Part shown: positions 47,259-58,706 of the stretch, one piece after another
Numbering within the stretch: the first letter of the stretch is position 1
Layout of the letters: each line of letters starts with the position of its first letter
DNA from: Glebionis coronaria
Taxonomy: Eukaryota; Streptophyta; Magnoliopsida; Asterales; Asteraceae
Length of the DNA stretch: 64,000 nucleotides
Direction: 5' to 3'
Assembly: GCA_025667525.1 (NCBI GenBank)
Contig: CM046875.1
Coordinates: 287,822,140-287,886,139, forward strand
The notes under the pieces: model-generated
Told to the model about the DNA's origin: nothing
Databases searched by the model: none
The model's input: only the letters and a program-made list of their open reading frames with translations
Position numbers and translations under genes: made by a program

Positions 47259-49026
47259 TAGTAAGTGTGAAAACACTTATCCTTTTACCACTTATTTCCA
47301 ATAATAACAAGACCAAAACGTGTGATTTATGTCGTAAAAGTCAGAATTATGCGTGGTTTGTGTTTTTATTGTGTTTTAGGACCAAAATATGAAAAAAGGA
47401 AGAAAACACGGGTTTTCACGGGATTTTATCGAAGAAAACGGGAAAAGACGAAGTCAAAAGATCAAGAGTGCAAAAAGAACGGAAGTCCAAGGCCTATTCT
47501 GAAGATTTATCGAAGAAAAAGTGTAAAGACGGAAGTTTAACGAAGTCGAAGAACTTAAGTCTAATAGAAGAAGAAAATTAAAAGACAATTTCAAATCCCG
47601 AGACGACAAAGACAAAGAATTAAAGTCGAGTCGAGAAAACGTGAAGAAATCATGAAAGAAGATGCAACACATGCACTCCTTCCACCTTCCCTATAAATAC
47701 CCTCCTAATAGTCATTAGGAGGGTGGTTAGATAGTTTTAGCTAGTTTTTCACTTTTTCATTTTTCTTTCTAGTTTTAGAGAGAGAAAGTCTTAAACTTTC
47801 TCTCACTAAGTTTCATCTTTTTCTTCTAATCTTTCAAGATTAAACACTTTTGTATTGCTTATTTCATTAATCAAAGTTCTATTTTAAGCTTTTAATCCTT
47901 ATTCTCATTCTACTTTTCTTTGATTTTAGATTAATTTTGGTGCGATTATCATATGATCCGTGTTGTTCTAATTGATTTCGTGCTTAAAAAGTTAATCTTT
48001 TGATCATTTCATAAGTTTTCATTTGATTAAGCTTTAAGACTTTTGTGCTTATTGGCTTATTTTTATGATTAGCTTATTTGTTTATAAAAGTTTTCCTTAA
48101 AAAGTTCATGTTTTTATTGTTTGATCCAAAAAGTTAGTTTATTTTCGGGTTGAATAAGTTGATTCAAGTGCTTATTCGATCCGGTTTAGTGATTGATTCG
48201 ATTTAGTTTGGTGATAAGCTTATTACATAGCTTATTTGGTTTGTTAAGTTTTGGATATTAGCTTATTTAAGTTAGCTTATTATCTAGCTTAACCGAATCC
48301 CATAGATTTCAGAAAGGGAGATAAACCCCTTTCCGATTGGTGTCTTTCCGAGCAGCCAGCCTCCCCTTTTCCGATTGACCAATCGGAAAAGGGTTTGTAG
48401 ATTCCGACGGTATCCCACCTTAATATTCCGATTGGAGTGTTTCTAAACTTTCCGATTGATTATCTTGCTTGTTATTCCGATCTAGCCCTTTGTTGGATAT
48501 TCCGATAGGTGTAAGTTTGTTATTCCGATTGGCAGTCTTGCTCCTTATTCCGATTGCTCCCTACTCCAATTTTCCGATCAGTGTGGTGCATTATATTCCG
48601 ATTGCATTCTACCCCCCATATTCCGACCACCAGATCGGAATACATTCCGATCTGGGTTTGTTTTTGCTTATTTCGATTGAGTTGTTTTGGTGTAGTCCGA
48701 TCTTACTTTCTTTTAGTACTTTTCAACTAAGTTCTTATTTTTAGAGAGTTTTTCCAAGTGTTAGTTTTATTTAGTGTGCTAGTACTTTTCCATTGTTACC
48801 TTTAAGTTTCCAAGCTTTTATTTTTACTCGTCATTTTAATATTAATCTTTTAACTTCCACTTTACTCAACGACACTTTAATCTCTTGCTATTAGTTTAAA
48901 ATAAACAATCAACCAAACCATTCTCTTGATTCACCAAAAGACGATTGAGTCGCACTTAAGACCGGCTCTCAATTCGAAAAGACTTGGGACTACGAATCTT
49001 GATACTAGGGGTAAAACCAAGTATTA
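47259..49026 (+). repeat. 3-prime LTR of element E (1768 bp)
   Basis: Begins TAGTAAGTGTG (one change from the 5-prime LTR), ends AAGTATTA and is followed by target duplication GGACG. TATA-hairpin at 47691-47723. Confidence 0.93.
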
Positions 49027-49272
49027 GGACGCCAATGGGTCGGTCCCAAAGTTAAAAGTTTCGATAAAAGCACATGCGGCTAAATAGGGCCAGTCCTGTA
49101 CCAACCATTACTTAGTCATAAACCTGCGACAATGACATATATATGTATGCATGAAAATGATGAATGCATGAAAACCGACTGTCAGTTCTAGGAAGACCAT
49201 AGTGACTACCCACTAATCACAGGTCGTGTTTTGAGATCCTACAGGTCGAAGCCTTGGCTCTGATACCATAAT
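49027..49272 (-). promoter_or_regulatory. leader of element B with tRNA-iMet primer binding site
   Basis: In minus sense the PBS TGGTATCAGAGCCAAGG occupies 49268-49252, four nt from the LTR end. The rest (49027-49251) is the leader, matching the leader of A at about 7130-7360. It was separated from gag by insertion E. Confidence 0.88.
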
Positions 49273-52200
49273 TGTAACACCCCATTTTTGGTAAATGGAA
49301 TGTCACGCGTGATTATGGCGTGTCGTCAAAGCATACAAGGATAAATGTATTAAACATCACATGACCATAAAGGAAATACCGGAAACAAACATCGATACAC
49401 CAAAGTAAAGCTCATCACACACAAACGTAAGTACTGTAAATGAAAAGGACTAAAAAATGTCCATAGAAATGAGTATCAAAAGTATGAAGAAATGCATAAA
49501 GTAATGAAGGCTAGGAAGCTTCCAATCCATATGCACATACGCTTAAAGTCTACGAGCGTCCTGGGTACCTGCCGTTTTGGGAACATGAGAGGAAAACGGC
49601 TGAGCATAACGCTCAGTGCACGGATATACAAGCATAGAATGAATAACATAAGCATAAACAACATATACGAGCGGAAATGTCTAAGTCCTGGAAAACCTGG
49701 TATAACCTAGTAAAACTGGTTTTATAGTTTGAAAAGCCTTACGTTTATCTTATAAAACTGTTTAACATGTTTACCATTAGCCAATATAGGTCATGAAATA
49801 TCAACGTGCATGAATACTTAGAGGGGTGACCTCGTCATGCAATTAGAGGGGCTGCCTCTAATTAATATAAGTTTTTGGGTAGGATCAGCTCCTTGTGAAG
49901 GATGCAAGGCACACACCACATTCACCTGAATAATCTGTAAAAAAACATGTAACCTAGGATGCACCCATACGCCCCACATGATAATAATAATATGGCCAAA
50001 AGCTGAAGGGACGCCACGAGCTATCACTCCGCTGTGGTGAAGTCATAACACTGGTGCCTCCAGTGTTATGGTTATGGTACCTCCATAACTAGGTGAAACT
50101 GGTCATGCATGTATATGGCTTTAGGCATTTGTTTCAACATAAGCAATCAAAACATATAAAACATATACTGGGAAAACAGTTGGTTGCATACGGGGAATCC
50201 TAATAAGGAAAGAATGTCCATACTGAAAGGACGGAGAATCCGTACCTTGTATCCAGTGAACGAAGAAGACGAACGGAATAGAGTCCTACTTCGATATCAC
50301 TAACGCTACATAAATAATATACGTGTATAAGTATTCGGATTACTGAGTACGTAACTGGTTTTATCTCATGTCTTAGCTTGTTTTATATGTTCATGTCTTG
50401 TTTTACTGTTTTTAACGTTATGTTGTGTTTATCATGTATTCTGTCTATTCTGATTAAGTATTACTTGTATCTCTTGTATTATTATACTTGTTGTGTAATA
50501 ATAAGTAACTTTCTAAAAATAGCAGGTTTCCAAAAATAGAAAGTTTCCAAAAATAGAAAGTTTCCAAAAGTAGAAAATTTCCAAAAATAGAAAGTTCCAA
50601 AAATAGAAAGTTTCCAAAAATAGAATAGCCGCCTAAAATAAATAAGTTTCTAAAAATAGAAAGTTTCCATAAATAGATTAGCTGCTTAAAATAGATAAGT
50701 TTCTAAACATAGAAAGTTTCCATATTTAGAAATAAGCTGGGTTATTAAGCTAATAATATAAGCTTAAGTTTTATTGATTAATATTCTAAGTCATGTGATT
50801 AAATAGTATAGTTTATTAATTATTACATGTAAATTAAATAAACTATCGATTATAAGATTTAATTAAATATAACATGATTTAATTAAATAAAAAGGTAAAT
50901 AATTCGTAGGTTAAAACATGTATTAATATTTATTATTAATATAACCTAAGTCATGGAAATTAATTAATTATAAGCCATGTTTTAATAATTAAGTAATTAC
51001 TTTAGTCTAAAATTAAATCATAAAATTCTTAGGTTAAAATCATGTATTATTTCTAATAATAATTAACCTAAGTCATGTCTAAATTAAATTAATTATAAAG
51101 CATGTTAAATTAATTTAATTAAAACTTGTAATCATTTAACTTGTAAAAATAATTAACTTGTAAAAATAAATAAACCATGAACCGAACCCGTGTTTTAAAT
51201 CCAAACATGTCGTGAACCGGACCGTGCTAACCCTTGAACCGGACCAAACAAACAACCCCTTAACAGTGGCAAATCGGCTCGGCCGGTTGCCACTGTTTGT
51301 GTAAAGGTGCCACTGGCTTAAGCCGGTGGTCCCTTGGTCTTGGCTAGCCGCTGCCCATGCGGCGGTTCCCCCTGCTTTCTATAAATAGCCACCGGCTTAA
51401 GCCGGTGGTGTTGGTTTGTTTTCAGCCGAGACCCCCAACCACAAGGCTAACCCCGACATGCGTCGGGGTCCCTTGTCTTACTTGCTGCCGAGCCACAAAT
51501 CCCACACCGAGACCACTTGGTCTCGGTTGTGGTCACACGAGCCACACCGAGAGCTTAGGCTCTTGGTTTGTGTGCGCCGGCCGAACCAAACACCCCTTAA
51601 ACCATATGTTTTTAATATTCCATGATTAGATCTAATTAACTAACATGTTTTAATTAATGGTTTTAATAACCCATGATTCATGTGTTCTTAGATCTAATAA
51701 ATAATGAAAAAGAAAAGGTTTAAGGAATTACCGATTCGTGAACACAAAGGAAATAATAACACGAACGATCTTGCAAGAATTGGATCAACCAAAATCAACC
51801 AAACACCCCCCTTTTGGTGGTGTATATGCGGCGGCCAAGGAGAAGGAAAAGAGGTGCAGGGTTTTGTGATTTTTCTAATATTCTGTATTATGAAAAATCT
51901 ATTTTTCCTTCTTTTCTTTTTAGTTAAATTTTAAGTGGGCTTGGCCCCTTCCTTTTGTCTATGCCGCGGCTATGTGGGGCCCACAAGGGGAAACCCGTTG
52001 TTTTTCCGTGTTCTATTTAGTACTTGTTCTCGTGTCGTGTTTACGTGATTATTTATTAATCGTTCGTGTCGTAAAATTTATTTATGCGTAATCGTAATAA
52101 ATATACGTAAATACATAATAATAGGTTCGTGATTATTTACGTTCATGACTTTCATGTTCGTGATTATAATTATTGTGGATAATAATTATCGTGTCTTAAT

Positions 52201-52348
52201 ACGTAATAAATACTTATCGTGTAATAACACTTACGTAATACTTGTAATTCTAATTCGTGAAACGTAAACGTGCTAAATAAGGAAAGTTCTAATCATGTAC
52301 GTACGATCATAAGGGTACTATTCATGATAAAAGCATGCGGGTTTTACA
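49273..52348 (-). repeat. 5-prime LTR of element B (3076 bp)
   Basis: In minus sense TGTAAAACCC...GGTGTTACA, adjacent to the PBS. Contains the reversed 17-bp array (50511-50735), the palindrome cluster (51270-51590) and an antisense TATA-palindrome (51380-51414). It ends at the TGATC target duplication (52349-52353). Confidence 0.93.
51380..51414 (+). promoter_or_regulatory. TATA box plus 20-bp palindrome, antisense to element B (5-prime LTR copy)
   Basis: TATAAATAG, then the perfect palindrome CCACCGGCTTAAGCCGGTGG (51389-51408) and TGTTGG, identical to the copy at 15543-15577. In A the corresponding antisense box is CATAAATAG (complement of 4812-4820) beside a slightly imperfect palindrome. 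Confidence 0.4.
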
Positions 52349-52946
52349 TGATCCCTCCTACCCACTTACCAGTTAATTAGAGGCAACCCCTCTAATTGCA
52401 TGATGAGGTCTCCCCTCCAAGTATTCATGTACGTTGTTGACCTCATAACCTATATTGGCTTTTGGTACATTAACTAATACAGATTTCATAAGTAACATAA
52501 GCTACGTTTTCAGAACTAAAACCAGTTAAAATGACATACAACTAGGTTTTCCAGGACTTATACATTTCCACTACTATTAGTCTTATTTATGTTTCAACCA
52601 TTCATACTATGTCAGATATCCGTGCACTGAGCGTTATGCTCAGCCGTTACTTTCCTTTCCATGTCCCAAACGGCAGGTACCCAAGGACAGACTCGAGCAT
52701 TTGGAGGACGTGCATAGGATGGAAGCTACCATGGACTTCTTCTCCTTTTGCCTTCATATACTTATGCTTGTTTAGTATTTCATTCATTTCATTTACTTTA
52801 TTTATGTTTTGGGCTTATTTTGGGAACCGATGTTTGATTCCGGTTTTCCCTATGGTCATGTATGTTTTACTACATATTACCTTGCATGCTTTGATGACAC
52901 GCCATAATTACGCGTAACGGTCCACTTATCAAAGTGGGGTGTTACA
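52349..52946 (+). repeat. 3-prime LTR of element A, right part
   Basis: Collinear with 6265-6867 of the 5-prime LTR and ends GGGGTGTTACA, followed by TSD AGAAT (52947-52951). Confidence 0.94.
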
Positions 52947-52951
52947 AGAAT

Positions 52952-53345
52952 CAAGGGCTTGTTTTGTGATTTCATGATATTTGAAGGGCCATTCTTGACA
53001 TGTCTTCATACTTCAAGGTCTTTACTTGTATTTTGACTTTATGGAGGACTAAAAGTGCCAAGTCTTCAATTTTTAGGGACCAATCTTGCCAATTCTTCAA
53101 AGTTGAGGGTCCTTTTTGTAACTTTGACAAACTTTAGGGACCAAACTTGTAATTATGAATATACAAGGGTATAAAGTGTCATTTCTTCAATAATGAAGGA
53201 CCCTTGTTGTACAATCTTCAATTCTTCAAGGACTTCTCTTGGAAAATCAACACTTGGGTCCGGTTCATTGTGCAGCTTCTTTTCCCGTGTTCGTTTTTTA
53301 TTGATTCTTATGATCTTGTGTCATTTTCTCGATATCCGTTACACA
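52952..53345. other. non-coding spacer left of the Copia relic
   Basis: No gene recognised. Degenerate repeated words (AGGGACCAA.CTTG, AATTCTTCAA, AAGGACC/GGGTCCT) suggest an old low-order tandem or UTR-like sequence. Formerly contiguous with 3727. It could be the 5-prime leader of relic G, but no LTR or PBS is visible. Confidence 0.35.
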
Positions 53346-56300
53346 TTGAACAAACACAAGCATATATTTGGCACTTTTTATGATATTTTTTACCATTTTA
53401 AGCCCGTTTTGGACGATGAGACTATGTATAAAAGCAGTCTCATCACTTACTTTAATAATAGTAGGATTTTTAATGATAACTTTGAGAAGTTTTTCTGTTC
53501 AAACACCAACATGAAGTCTAAGCTTGGGTATAATGGGAAAGTTGTTGATTCTGGGTCAAATCAACATATGACCAACAATGATACTGAATTGGAAATTTTT
53601 TTTGATATTTCTCACCTTAATATTAAGGTGGCTCATCCAAATGGGACTAAGGCCATCATTTCTAAAATTGGGAATTTAAAGCTCTCAAATGGCTTGGTGT
53701 TGTTTGATGTCCTTTTTATACCTGATTATTGTGTGACCCTAATTTCTGTTCACAAACTTGCTAAGGATAATAAAATTTTGGTTGTGTTTGATGAAAATAA
53801 GTATTTTTTTTGTGAATCAGGATTTGAATCTCCAAAACATTTTGGGGACTGGTAGGCAATGTGGTGGTCTGTACTATTTAGATATAGAAGTTACTAAATG
53901 TGTGAATCATTCTAATGTGCTTACTTGCTCTCTGTCTAAATATGATTGGTATTGTAGATTAGGTCACCCTGCTGACCCTGCTCTGAATGTTCTCAAAAAT
54001 TCTTTAAACATTACTTCTGTTGATCAAGCTGATTTTTGTGAGATGTGTCAGAGGGCTAGGCAAAGTAGAAAACCTTTTCCCTTAAGTGATCATAAAAGTA
54101 AACTGCTTGGTGAACTTTTCCATTTAGACTTGTGGGGTCCTTATAGGGTGACCACTCACACTGGTCATAGATATTTCTTAAATATTGTGGATGATTTCAC
54201 AAGAGCTATTTGGGTGTACTTAATTAAAAGCAAAGATGAAGTTGGTACTTCAATTGAGTTCTTTTACAACCTTTTAATAAATTAGTTCAAAAGAAATGTA
54301 AAAGTTTTCAGAAGTGACAATGGGACCGAGTTTGTAAATCAGAGATTTCAAAAAATTTGTCATGAAAAGGGAATTGTACACCAGACCTCTTGTGCATATA
54401 CCCCACAACAAAATGGGGTGGTTTAAAGGAAACATGGGCATCTCCTTAATGTTACTAGATGCCTCATGTTTCAAGGGGAATACCTTTGAGATTTTGGACT
54501 GAATGCATTCTAACTGCTACTTATCTTATCAACAGATTGCCCTCTTCTGTGTTAAATAGTAGATCTCTTTATGAGATGATTTATAATCCATCCCCTAATC
54601 TCTCTCATATTAGAACTTTTTGGTGTCTTTGTTTTGCCACTATTTTAAATAGTCATGATAAACTCACCAGTAGGTCTGAAAAATGTGTTATGATGGGCAT
54701 TTCTAATTCTCAAAAGGTTATAAACTTTATAGTCTTGACAGACATCAGTTTTTTGTTTCTAGAGATGTTAAATTTTTTGAATCTATATTTCCTTTTAAGG
54801 ATACTGTTTTGAATAAGAAGAAAAATAACAAAAGGTTAGATGTTTTTCAAAGTGATAAAGCTTTGACCTTTTTTTACTTAGAAAATCTTGAGCTTCCTGA
54901 TGATGATGAGAGAGTAGTAAATGAACATAATGGTGACATTGGGTCACCAAGTGCTAGCAGCCCACCCTTGAGTCTAGGTGACAGTGGAAACCTTGCATCA
55001 CGCAATGACACCACAGATGCCAGCTCAAATAGGATTGAGGCTGCCACACTTGATGAGAATCAACTTTCTGAGGGAACTCTAGAGTTCAATCCAAGTCTTC
55101 CCCTTCATGGACAGAACATGGGAGAAAACTTGGGTGAAACTTCTAATACTAATTCTCAGGGGGACCAAGTCTTGAGAAGGTCTTCTAGACCTTCTGTTTT
55201 TTCCTAAAAACTATAATGATTTTGTTGTTAATTCAAAAGTTAAATATGGACTGAAAAATTTGTTGGTTATTCCAAGCTCAAAGGGGATGTTTTGTGTTTT
55301 GTCACTCAATTAAATAAAAGTAGTGAACCTAGGAACTTCTTTGAAGCATCTCAAAACCCTCATTGGGTGGATGCTATGAACTTGAAAGTTGCTGTCGTGC
55401 TTGAAAATGATACTTGGGACTTAGTAGAGTTACCTGTTGGTAGGGCTGCCTTAAATTCTAAATGGGTTTGGAAACTTAAGTTTAAATCCATTGGTGAGAT
55501 AGAAAGGTATAAAGCTAGACTTGTTTCTATGGGTTGTGGTCAAAAGGAAAGGATTGACTATGAAGAAACTTTCTCTCCTGTTGTGAAAATGGTTACGGTT
55601 AGATGCTTGATTAATTTAGCTGTTAACCAGTCTTGGCCTATATACCAACTTGATATCAACAATGCTTTTCTATATGGTAAGTTGGATGAAATTGTCTATA
55701 TGAAACCTCCTCAAGGTTTTTATACTGATAATCCTAAACTTGTTTGTAGACTAAAAAATCCATTTATGGACTTAAACAGTCTCCTAGGCAGTTGAACTCC
55801 GAACTCACTTCTGTTCTTATTGAAAATGGTTTTGTTCAAAGTTTGTTTGATTACTCTCTCTATACTAAGTCTAGTGATAAGTTTTTTATTGTTGTACTTG
55901 TCTATGTGGATGATTTTATTGTGACTGAGAAAAGTGAGAAAGAAATTGACAGCTTTAAAAAAAATTTGAAAGGAAAATTTAAAATCAAAGATTTGGGAAA
56001 ATTGTAATATTTTTTGGGAATTGAGGTTGTTAACACCAATTCTGGGGTTTGTTTGAACCAGAGAAAATATGTTTTGGATCTCTTGTCTGAATATGGGATG
56101 CTTGCCTGCAAACCATCTAAGACTCCTTTAATAGCAAAGCTGTCAACATCTAATGAGGCTTATGTGTCTGACCCCTTGTTGGATAACATTGTTGATTATC
56201 AGAAACTCATGGGGAAACTTATTTACTTGACCAATACTAGGCCTGATATATCATATGTAGTGCATTGTTTGAGTTAGTTCATGCATTCTCCTTTGAGATC

Positions 56301-56516
56301 TCATCACAAAATTGCATTTAGAATCTTGAGATACTTGAAGGGGTCTCCAGGCCTTGGTATTCATGTGGCTAAAAATTCTCGTATGTTTCTCAAAGCCTTT
56401 TCTGATGCAGATTGGGCTAAGTGCATTGTGACAAGGAGGTCTGTAACTGGTTACTGTGTCTTTGTGAATGATAATTTAGTTTCATGAAAAAGTAAGAAAC
56501 AAAACACTCTCTTTAA
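53346..56516 (+). pseudogene. Copia-type pol relic (G): protease, integrase, reverse transcriptase
   Basis: Domain order is Ty1/Copia (integrase before RT). Protease VDSGSNQHMTNND (from 53544); GAG-pre-integrase WYCRLGHPADPALNVL and CEMCQRARQSRKPFP; integrase core HLDLWGP, NIVDDFTRAIWVYL, FRSDNGTEFVNQ; linker ending LRRSSRPSVF; RT NSKWVWKLKFKSIGEIERYK, DYEETFSPVVKMVTVR, QLDINNAFLYGKLDEIVYMK and catalytic YVDDFIVT; RNase H FSDADWAKCIVTRRSVTGYC. Stops or frameshifts occur near 53840, 54284, 54424, 54489, 55205, 55790, 56007, 56277 and 56487. The pol is cut at 56516 by the foldback element and resumes at 59128. No gag or LTR seen. Confidence 0.88.
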
Positions 56517-56719
56517 GGCCTTATTTTTTTTTCAAATAACCTCTTCTAACCTCTTTTGTCTGGATCGGACAGAGTTTTAATGTTTGTTTTATTGCAGACA
56601 AAAGTGAAAAAAAAATCACTTATCATCTCTTCACTTTGAAGACAAAAGCTTTCTCTTCTTCCCTCTTCTTTTCACTTCTTCAACACTCACCTCCCACCAC
56701 CGCCTTCAATATTCGTTTT

Positions 56720-57540
56720 TCTCCGATAATTTACGTTTTCGTCAGTAACTCTACGTTTTCGTCAATAAATTTACGTTTTCGTTAGTAAATTTATGTTTTC
56801 AACTGTACTTTTACGTCTTCGTCGGTAATTTAACGTTTTTGTCAGTAATTTAACGTTTTCGTTAGTAATTTTATGTTTTTCTCAATAAATTTACGTTTTC
56901 TTCATAAAATTTAAGTTTTTGTCAGAAAATTTACGTTTTCGTCAAAAAAAATATACGTTTTCCTCAGTAAATTTAAGTTTTCGACAGAAAATTTACCTTT
57001 TCGTCACTAAATTTACGTTTTCATCACGAAATATATGTTTTTGTCAGTAATTTTACGTTGTCGTCAGTAAATTTACATTTTCGTCAGAAAATTTACGTTT
57101 TCGTCAGAAAATTTACGCTTCGACAGAAAATTTACTTTTTCGACAGAAAATTTACGTTTTCTTCAGTAAATTTACGTTTTTGTCAGTAAATTTACGTTTT
57201 CGACAGAAAATTTATGTTTCCTTCAGTAAATATACGTTTTCGTCAGTAAATTTACGTTTTCGTCTACGTTTTCGACAGTATTTTTACGTTTTCTTCTGTA
57301 AATTTACGTTTTCATCAGTAGTTTCCGTCTGTAAATTTACGCTTCCGTCAGCAAATTTACGTTTTCGTCTATAAGTTTACGATTTCGTCTGTAAATTTAC
57401 ATTTTCGTCAGTAATTTTACGTTTTCGTCTGTAATATTACGTTTTCGTCATTATTTTACGTTTTTTCCGGTTTTGTCCGTTTCGCCAATAAATTTACGTT
57501 TTCGTAAAAAAAATAGGTTTTCGTAAGTAAATTTACGTTT
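56720..57540 (+). repeat. tandem array, forward half (ACGTTTTCGTCAGTAAATTT units)
   Basis: Roughly 40 imperfect units of about 20 bp, ACGTTTTCGTCAGTAAATTT with frequent GTAAAT/AGAAAAT variation. Open frames rich in FRFRQ/VNLRFR are repeat artefacts. Confidence 0.88.
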
Positions 57541-57544
57541 TCGT

Positions 57545-58640
57545 AAAAGAAAATGTGACGAAAACGTGAATTTACTAACGAAAACTTAAATTTACTGACG
57601 GAACGTAAAATTAATGACGAAAGCGTAAACTTATTTACAAAAATGTAAATTTTCAGATGAAAACATAAATTTAGAGACAAAAAGGTAAATTTTCTGGCGA
57701 AAACATAAATTTACTGACGAAAACGTAAATTTTTTGACGAAAACTTAAATTTTCTAATGAAAACGTAAATTTTCTGACGAAAACGTAAATTTGATGACGA
57801 AAACGTAAATTTGATGACGAAAACGTAAATTTTCTGAGAAACGTAAATTTACTCTCGAAGACGTAAATATATTGACGAAAACGTTAAATTACTGACGAAA
57901 ATGTAAAATTACTGCTGAACACGTATATTTACTAACGAAAACGTAAATTTTATGACGCAAACTTAAATTTATGACGAAAACGTAAATTTTCTGACGATAA
58001 CTTAAATTTTATGACGAAAACATAAATTTACTGACGAAAACGTAAAATTACTGAAAAAAATGTAAATTTCTTATGAAAACGTAAATATAGAGACGAAAAG
58101 GTAAATTTTATGGAGAAAACGTAAATTTACTGGCGAAAACGTAAATTTTCTGACGAAAACGTAAATTTTCTGATGAGAACGTAAATTTTCTGATGAAAAC
58201 TTTAATTTTATGACGAAAACGTGAAATTACAGCCGAAAACGTATATTTACTAACGAAAACGTAAATTTTATGACGAAAACTTAAATTTATGACGAAAACG
58301 TAAATTTTCTGACAAAAACGTAAAATTACTGGCGAAAACATAAATTTACTGAGGAAAACATAAAAATACTGACGAAAACGTAATATTACTGACGAAAACG
58401 TAAATTACTGATGAAAACGTAAATTTTCTGACAAACCGTGAAAGTACTAACGAAAACGTAAAATTACTGATGAAAACGTAAATTTACTGATGAAAACGTA
58501 AAAATACTGACGAATACGTAAAATTACTGATGACAACGTAAGATTAGTGACAAAAATCGTAAATTTAATAACGAAAACGTAAAACTACTGACGAAAACGT
58601 AAAACTACTGACGAAAACGTAAAAGTAGTAAAAAACGTAA
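57545..58640 (-). repeat. tandem array, reverse half (AAATTTACTGACGAAAACGT units)
   Basis: Roughly 50 units with the reverse complement of the forward-half unit. The switch of orientation falls at about 57540-57550 with almost no spacer, so the two halves could pair into a hairpin of about 800 bp or more. Confidence 0.88.
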
Positions 58641-58706
58641 AAAAAACACTAGTAAAAAGATGAAGAGATAAAAAGTAGAAAAGAAGTACTTCAATATTAT
58701 AAAAAA

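Larger units (their letters stand above)
37547..49026 (+). mobile_element. element E: nearly intact Athila-like Ty3/gypsy retrotransposon in the leader of B
   Basis: Two LTRs of exactly 1768 bp (37547-39314 and 47259-49026), perfect target duplication GGACG (37542-37546 and 49027-49031), tRNA-Asp-like PBS and a gag-PR-RT-RH-IN region of about 5.65 kb interrupted by a single 1-nt deletion. About two dozen differences between the LTRs by eye (near 1.4 percent) make it the youngest dated element here. No env-like ORF. Confidence 0.95.
13463..52348 (-). mobile_element. element B: chromovirus-type Ty3/gypsy retrotransposon, reverse orientation, inserted in the 3-prime LTR of A
   Basis: 5-prime LTR 49273-52348 and 3-prime LTR 13463-16521, both in minus orientation. 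Internal pieces are 16522-16902, 19907-21429, 34375-37546 and 49027-49272, about 5.3 kb once inserts C, D and E are removed. Target duplication TAATC (13458-13462) versus TGATC (52349-52353), one mismatch. The 5-prime LTR copy of A has uninterrupted sequence at this point, confirming the insertion. Domain order gag-PR-RT-RH-IN-chromodomain. Stops, frameshifts and a lost RT active site show it is dead. Confidence 0.93.
3728..52946 (+). mobile_element. element A: chromovirus-type Ty3/gypsy retrotransposon, outermost member of the nest
   Basis: 5-prime LTR 3728-6867, decayed internal region 6868-10917, and a 3-prime LTR split by element B into 10918-13462 and 52349-52946. The LTRs start TGTAA and end TTACA. 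The 5-bp target duplication AGAAT is perfect on both sides (3723-3727 and 52947-52951). LTR sizes agree (3140 bp and 2545+598 bp). PBS matches initiator tRNA-Met. Coding relics run in order gag, RT, IN, C-terminal tail. Without inserts the element is about 10.3 kb. Confidence 0.93.

Noticed and set aside
57180..58341. Open frames with repeated FRFRQKIYVF-type peptides
   Set aside because: Pure translation of the 20-bp tandem units in both orientations.
56720..58640. Regular short repeats resembling a CRISPR array
   Set aside because: Units are contiguous without unique spacers, degenerate, and flip orientation midway; the context is a plant transposon.
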